Below, in pieces: positions 59,801 to 64,000 of a stretch of DNA of 64,000 nucleotides. Position 1 is the stretch's first letter. Each line of letters starts with the position of its first letter. Origin of the DNA: Diploscapter coronatus (lineage: Eukaryota; Nematoda; Chromadorea; Rhabditida; Rhabditidae); contig OZ038422.1 in NCBI GenBank assembly GCA_964036155.1, forward strand, positions 76,159,201-76,223,200, given 5' to 3'. The notes beneath the pieces were generated by a model. The model saw only the letters and a list, made by a program, of their open reading frames with translations. It ran no database searches and was not told the origin of the DNA. The position numbers and the translations under genes are program-made.

Positions 59801-62800
59801 CCTAGTTTCAAAGTTATTCTAATTTTCAGAAAGAATCCCCGAAAGACGTGGAAATGATTCAACCCCCGAGAAATGAAAGAGAAAGGAGAGTTGAAAGAGG
59901 TAACTATGAAAATAGTTGAAACAACTCACAAATAACCATGTTCATGTGCAATCTGTCAGTTGCTAAATTTTAGCAAAGTGACTCTTTGAGTTTAACAATG
60001 GAGCAGATTTTACATCGCTGAAGTCTCTAGGAATAACTATAGTAATCCGTCAATTTAGAAGGCGATAAGTTATCCGAGAAGAGTGAAGGCCACACCACGA
60101 TGTCTACGGATTCAGCGTATTCAGATGATACGACGTCGCTTCGAATCTGCTTACCTTTCGACTTACAGTCTACCTTACAAAGGTACAAATACAAATTTTA
60201 ATAAAATTAAAATAAATAGTATATATTTAGATATTTGAAGGGAGAAAGATAAGATCAAAGAATATTTCAATTTCTGTAAGGACGACAGAACATTTTCGAT
60301 TGTTTGGAATATCAAATGTTTAAACACTGAATTTTCAGAAAGCTCCCCGAAAACGTCAAAGAGCTTAATGATGAGTCTGAAAAACTCCTGTTATACTTCA
60401 AAGGTCATCGAGCGGTTCTAAATTATTTAGGTAAGTTTACAAAGTTGGATTTCCTTGAAAGTTAAGAATTCAGGAATCGGCTTGTCTGAACCTATTTGGC
60501 ATCATATAAACCAACTTCCTGATTATCCAACTGAAATTCGGATCGTTAAGGTGCCCCATTATTTTTATCATAAATATTAAAACCTAAAATATGAAATAAA
60601 AATTTGTATAAAATCGAAATAAAACATCTAAATTCTAAATACTATTTTTAGTCATCTCCCGCTGGAAAGACTCAAAACTCTACCCAGAATGTAAATTCTT
60701 CTGCGATACCATCCCATAGAAAATCAATTCCTGAATCGCTGTTACCGCACATAAAGATCACCCAGAATTCACCTCCTCAGGCTCACAGGATTAGTAAGGT
60801 AACTCTATTAGAAGAACTTTAAAAATCTATACATAGACTTATAGATGAGCAATTTTAACAAAAGAAAAGTAACGCAGTTTGATAGCTTATATCTGAATAT
60901 GCGATTTAGGAAAGAAAAATTCTGTGCCTTCTTATGAAATGCTTGTGGGCATTAATATATTACCATATTATAGAAATGCTAACTTTGGTAATATTTAGCA
61001 AAATTTAGAGCGAACTGGTACAATCCCCACCCGATCACCATCAACTGCCCCAAATTCAGCACCACCAGGTTTGCAAAGAAGATCATGACCAGCATATTCA
61101 TCACCATCGACCCATCTAATACCATTAATCTTACCATTTATCGCTACCCCATTTTATGGGACTTGTACCATTTGGTTGTCGGTAACTCTAACTATTTTTC
61201 ACGGTTTGTGGCATGGGTATTGGCTGTGGACCTTACGCTTTCTTAGCCGGTTAGTTCCTTCACAATTTTTAACCTGTGATTTATGAAATGTATCAAAGTT
61301 TCTGGTGATATTTTCAATAAACGATTTTATTTATGCTAAGAAAGCGGAAGTGTCACAATAAAACATACAGCAAAACAAGAAAATGCATGCCCTTAGTGTT
61401 CTTTTAAAAACTGATATCATGGCATAACTTCATCAAATTCACTGCTTCTAATGGAATAGTATCACGATGTTAGGAAGTTTCAAGATTCCCGAATTTTAGG
61501 TCGAAATTACCAAAGTTTCACACGGTGAGACGGAATTTCGCCGAGATTTTGCTCAAAATGAGGGAGAGAAGAGAGCTTTTTCGGGGAACAGAATGATTCA
61601 AGCTTCACAAATCATGCAACAACAACAACATCAACATCAACAGCCTCATGGTTCACCTAGTTCTGTGCAATCTGATGCGAGGTTAATGTCACTCTGAAAA
61701 ATGCTTCTTTTCTTAAAATAGTACAAAAATAATTTTTTAAGATAGTGTCAACTAGAAAGCTATCTTGAATCGATATATATCATGATTTAATAGTCTAACT
61801 ATTTAAGCTCAATTTAAATCAACGCTAATCTCGAATCAATATCATCTATAAAATAGATCTCTCAAAAAGACCAACTATAATAAAAATGACTCAACTCTAA
61901 ACTCCAGAGGCCGTTTCGTGAAACGTTCCGCGGCGGCCCTGATCGCTAAGAAGCAGGGCTGTCAGATCTCGGTCGAATCGGATCAAATCGTCGATCCGCG
62001 AATTTCCGAAGAAATCAGAAATTATCGTCAGAGGGAGGAGGAATTGAAAAGATCCAGAGATGAAATGATGCAGTTGGAAAAGAGAGAGACGTAAGTGACG
62101 TCATATAAAAATTATGAAGCTAAATTGAAATATTTGTGATGCCTTTAATTAGACTATGACGTCATTTTCAGAAACGGCATGAAACCCGCGCAATCTCTAT
62201 CTCAACTGCACCATTTTAACGGTCATAGACAGGGCGTCGAGAGATCCGCAAGCAGTCATAATCTTTATCAGCAGGTGGCTGTGACGTTTTTTCTTAAAAA
62301 TACCGCCTTTTTCAATATAACACCTTTTAGGGAAACGAAGATGACTCTCCCATTGAAGAAGGATATTTCTCCTATTGCAATAATTCGCAGATGAATGAAA
62401 CTATCAGTCAATCTGGATATGGTAGTGAGCCAAGAGGGGCATCAAGTTAGCAAAAAACGCTTACGTTTAGAAAAATATCAAATTTAGGAAACGCAAGACT
62501 TATCGAGCACAACGTCAGGATGAGAGAGACGAGGTTACGCCTTTTTAAAGTTAAAAATAACACTTTTTTTTTTAGAGAACATCAGTTTTTTCGTGATCCA
62601 ACATCGGTCGGCTCAAACCAAAGGGGCGTCGCAACAGCAGGAGCGTCATCATCAGTTCGGCAGTACGCCTCTGGTGAGGAGATCCGCCAGGTAGAATATT
62701 TGTATGGAGCCATTTAACATTAAGTTTAAATGAAAGCGTCTCTTTTCAAAGACGCTATTTTTTATGACGGTCATATTTCTGACGATGTGACATTTTTGAT

Positions 62801-63183
62801 AACGCCTCTATTCGACTATTTTATTGATGACGTCATTGTAAAATATAAAGGCGCTATATGTGTTGATGATGACGCTATTTGTAGGCGAGTTCATCGTCGT
62901 CTGCCGCACTTCTCGTGGGGACAACACGCGGCTTCGTCAGCGCTCAACATCAACAGCAGCAGCAGCAATCAGTCGCGCATCTGGATAATGCATCCCGCGA
63001 GTCATCCAGGTGACGTCATATTTTTAACTGAGAAAATTATATGTTTAAAAAAAAAAAGTCATGTTTTTTTGTTGTTTTTTTTTTTTAAATACGAACATCA
63101 TATACTAAAAAGGCGTCATTTTCAGATTGGCGCCACCGACAATCGGCGTCTCAGTCAGCTATCCGTCAAAGGCTGGGCTCTAA
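56842..63183 (+). CDS. Long low-complexity coiled-coil protein, function unknown
   Basis: I do not recognise the family. About 20 small exons join in phase. It starts MHKLGRKPTVRSSILGEDHK (56842), then WSHPQMETRRQERQEQPK, a tyrosine-rich NEYDHYEYAQQRDEYNRYY, and charged coiled-coil stretches (REREELEKERERLWKEQQEE, ERDRRIQMQVQQREATK). Notable blocks are TTGAIRAIINNLKG, RHKVSTNPFLRNN, NPTKLVSVTSVKNVAEVVQK with MNSGDWPIRIEEDED, AYSDDTTSLRICLPFDLQ, KSIPESLLPHIKITQN, and FVKRSAAALIAKKQGCQISV with IVDPRISEEIRNYRQREEEL. Near the end it has EEGYFSYCNNSQMNETISQS and a polyQ run (AQHQQQQQQSVAH). The in-phase chain ends SVSYPSKAGL at 63183. The GC-rich, coding-like sequence continues to 63301 in another frame. 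A cytoskeletal or junctional scaffold would fit the composition but is a guess. Confidence 0.75.
58707..58885. mobile_element. 179-bp MITE with 5-bp target duplication
   Basis: Termini TCAGACCTAGGCAGGGCTTA and, at the right, GTCTGCCTAGGTCTGG; each end carries AGACCTAGGCAG in inverted orientation. Direct ATCCG flanks the element (58702-58706 and 58886-58890). It lies inside an intron of the coiled-coil gene and is more GC-rich than the surrounding intron. No coding capacity. Confidence 0.75.
59950..60008. repeat. Short palindromic dispersed repeat, copy 6
   Basis: Left arm ATCTGTCAGTTGCTAAATT and right arm TTTAACAATGGAGCAGAT. In an intron of the coiled-coil gene. Confidence 0.55.
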
Positions 63184-63301
63184 GCGCGTCGCGCGGAGAA
63201 GGCGTTCCCACTGCAAAGTCTCCAAATTAGGACACATCTACTACCCATCCAAGGCACCCGGATACGTGACGTTCTCGGAAATTGTCACTAGCATTTTCTA
63301 A

Positions 63302-63828
63302 AAATAATTGAAAAAATAATAAAAGTAGTACGATAAGATGAAATGAAAATATTCCTAAATTCAAATTTTGAAATGCTGTTTGATATTTATATCGTACTAG
63401 TTTCGTTAATTGCTCTTTCTAAAGATTATGTTGAAAATTGCATGACATAAAATCTATGATGTGAAAGTAACATTCTAGGGAGGTCAAACATTGTCATGTA
63501 GTTGTTAATTTATTTTTTATTCCAATTCTCTCAAAGAAAACTCATTTATTCTCGAAATATTTACATTTACACAATTATCATGTATTTATAGCGGAACTGG
63601 ACTGAATCGCGCGGAAATTTGTACTCTTTTAAATAAAGCAAAATCAAATAAATGTTATTCTAAAGGAATAGTTCAACTTTATGAAGTCATTTCATCTCAT
63701 TCCATTTTGCTAAATTTCCGAGAATTTATTAAAAATTTAACTAAAATTTAGGTAAAGTGAATAGGAAAAAAGCGATCTTACTAAAAAAAACTGACGTCGC
63801 GATTTCAAAACTCTGGTGTAGAATCAAT
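63302..63828. other. Convergent 3' region, coiled-coil gene / laminin-G gene
   Basis: AT-rich 3' flanks of two convergent genes. AATAAA-like hexamers occur near 63634 and 63648. No gene is seen. Confidence 0.5.
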
Positions 63829-64000
63829 TTAAAGAGAGCACGAAGCTGGATGCTTCAGAGAAATTGCATCATGAAGTAGCGATAATTGGAACCCCCTAAT
63901 CTTCACCTTCCTGATGCACCCAATATAGGGGTTTTGCAGAGGCAGCGCCGACTCTTGACGTCCACCAATGTACACCACCCCGTTGGTGTTGAGTTGGGTG
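63829..64000 (-). CDS. C-terminus of a laminin-G domain protein (partial)
   Basis: On minus, entering from beyond the window, the frame reads TQLNTNGVVYIGGRQESALP, then LQNPYIGCIRKVKIRGFQLS and a tail LKHPASCSL with the stop at 63829. LNTNGVVYIGG and YIGCIRKVKI are the closing strands of a laminin-G domain, as in perlecan, agrin, neurexin or laminin alpha chains. The final cysteine 22 residues after GCIR fits the usual domain-end disulphide. Which protein it is cannot be told from 56 residues. The rest of the gene lies at higher coordinates, outside the window. Confidence 0.8.
   Translation of the reverse strand, partial: TQLNTNGVVYIGGRQESALPLQNPYIGCIRKVKIRGFQLSLLHDAISLKHPASCSL

Noticed and set aside
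62730..63230. 166-codon open frame on plus spanning the last exons of the coiled-coil gene
   Set aside because: It runs through intron sequence between exons; only parts overlap real exons.
1..64000. CRISPR arrays, bacterial operons, integrated virus or transposase genes
   Set aside because: Introns, splice consensus and gene families are nematode; no array, integrase, transposase or viral protein was seen.

Overview
This is nuclear DNA from a nematode. It is AT-rich and carries many small introns with the worm 3' splice consensus (TTTCAG or TTTTAG). Coding exons are clearly more GC-rich than introns. Candidate trans-splice acceptors sit just upstream of several ATGs. Gene families and gene order match what I recall of C. 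elegans chromosome II: SEC62, NDUFB3, SFT2 and cal-2 from the C18E9 region; eif-3.G and evl-20 from F22B5; rpl-26, suf-1 and PTPMT1 from F28C6. I cannot name the species.

Layout. At 0.4-15.2 kb SEC62 (minus) is divergent from NDUFB3 and an SFT2-domain gene (plus). The SFT2 gene is 10.8 kb long because its sixth intron (about 8 kb) contains a complete five-exon calmodulin-like gene (cal-2-like) on the opposite strand. At 16.0-19.5 kb eIF3g and ARL2/evl-20 lie 256 bp apart on the plus strand and look like an operon. At 20.2-27.1 kb there is a tandem array of a seven-transmembrane chemoreceptor-like gene: two nearly whole copies, both apparently damaged, plus a relic last exon of a third. The array also holds foldback elements, one of them visible as a filled versus empty insertion site.

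At 27.9-32.2 kb an alpha-1,3-fucosyltransferase and a Rabin8-type Rab GEF both lie on minus, 307 bp apart. At 32.2-35.9 kb I see no convincing gene. At 35.9-44.1 kb PTPMT1, suf-1 (CstF77) and rpl-26 lie on minus in a tight, probably operonic row. At 47.0-53.5 kb there is a patched-related (PTR) transporter on plus. At 54.6-55.8 kb there is a small secreted protein with two ShK domains (minus); its last intron appears to have AT-AC ends. At 56.8-63.2 kb there is a long, low-complexity, coiled-coil protein of unknown function (plus). The end of the window holds the last exon of a laminin-G-domain protein (minus).

Most genes are housekeeping genes: ER protein import, complex I, vesicle transport, translation initiation, tubulin folding, ribosome, mRNA 3' processing and cardiolipin synthesis. 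The receptor array, PTR, ShK and fucosyltransferase genes are the faster-evolving part. The strongest unusual observations are the nested cal-2-like gene, the AT-AC intron in the ShK gene, a copy of the SL1 leader without a splice donor, the dated foldback insertion in the receptor array, and a dispersed family of about 58-bp palindromes.
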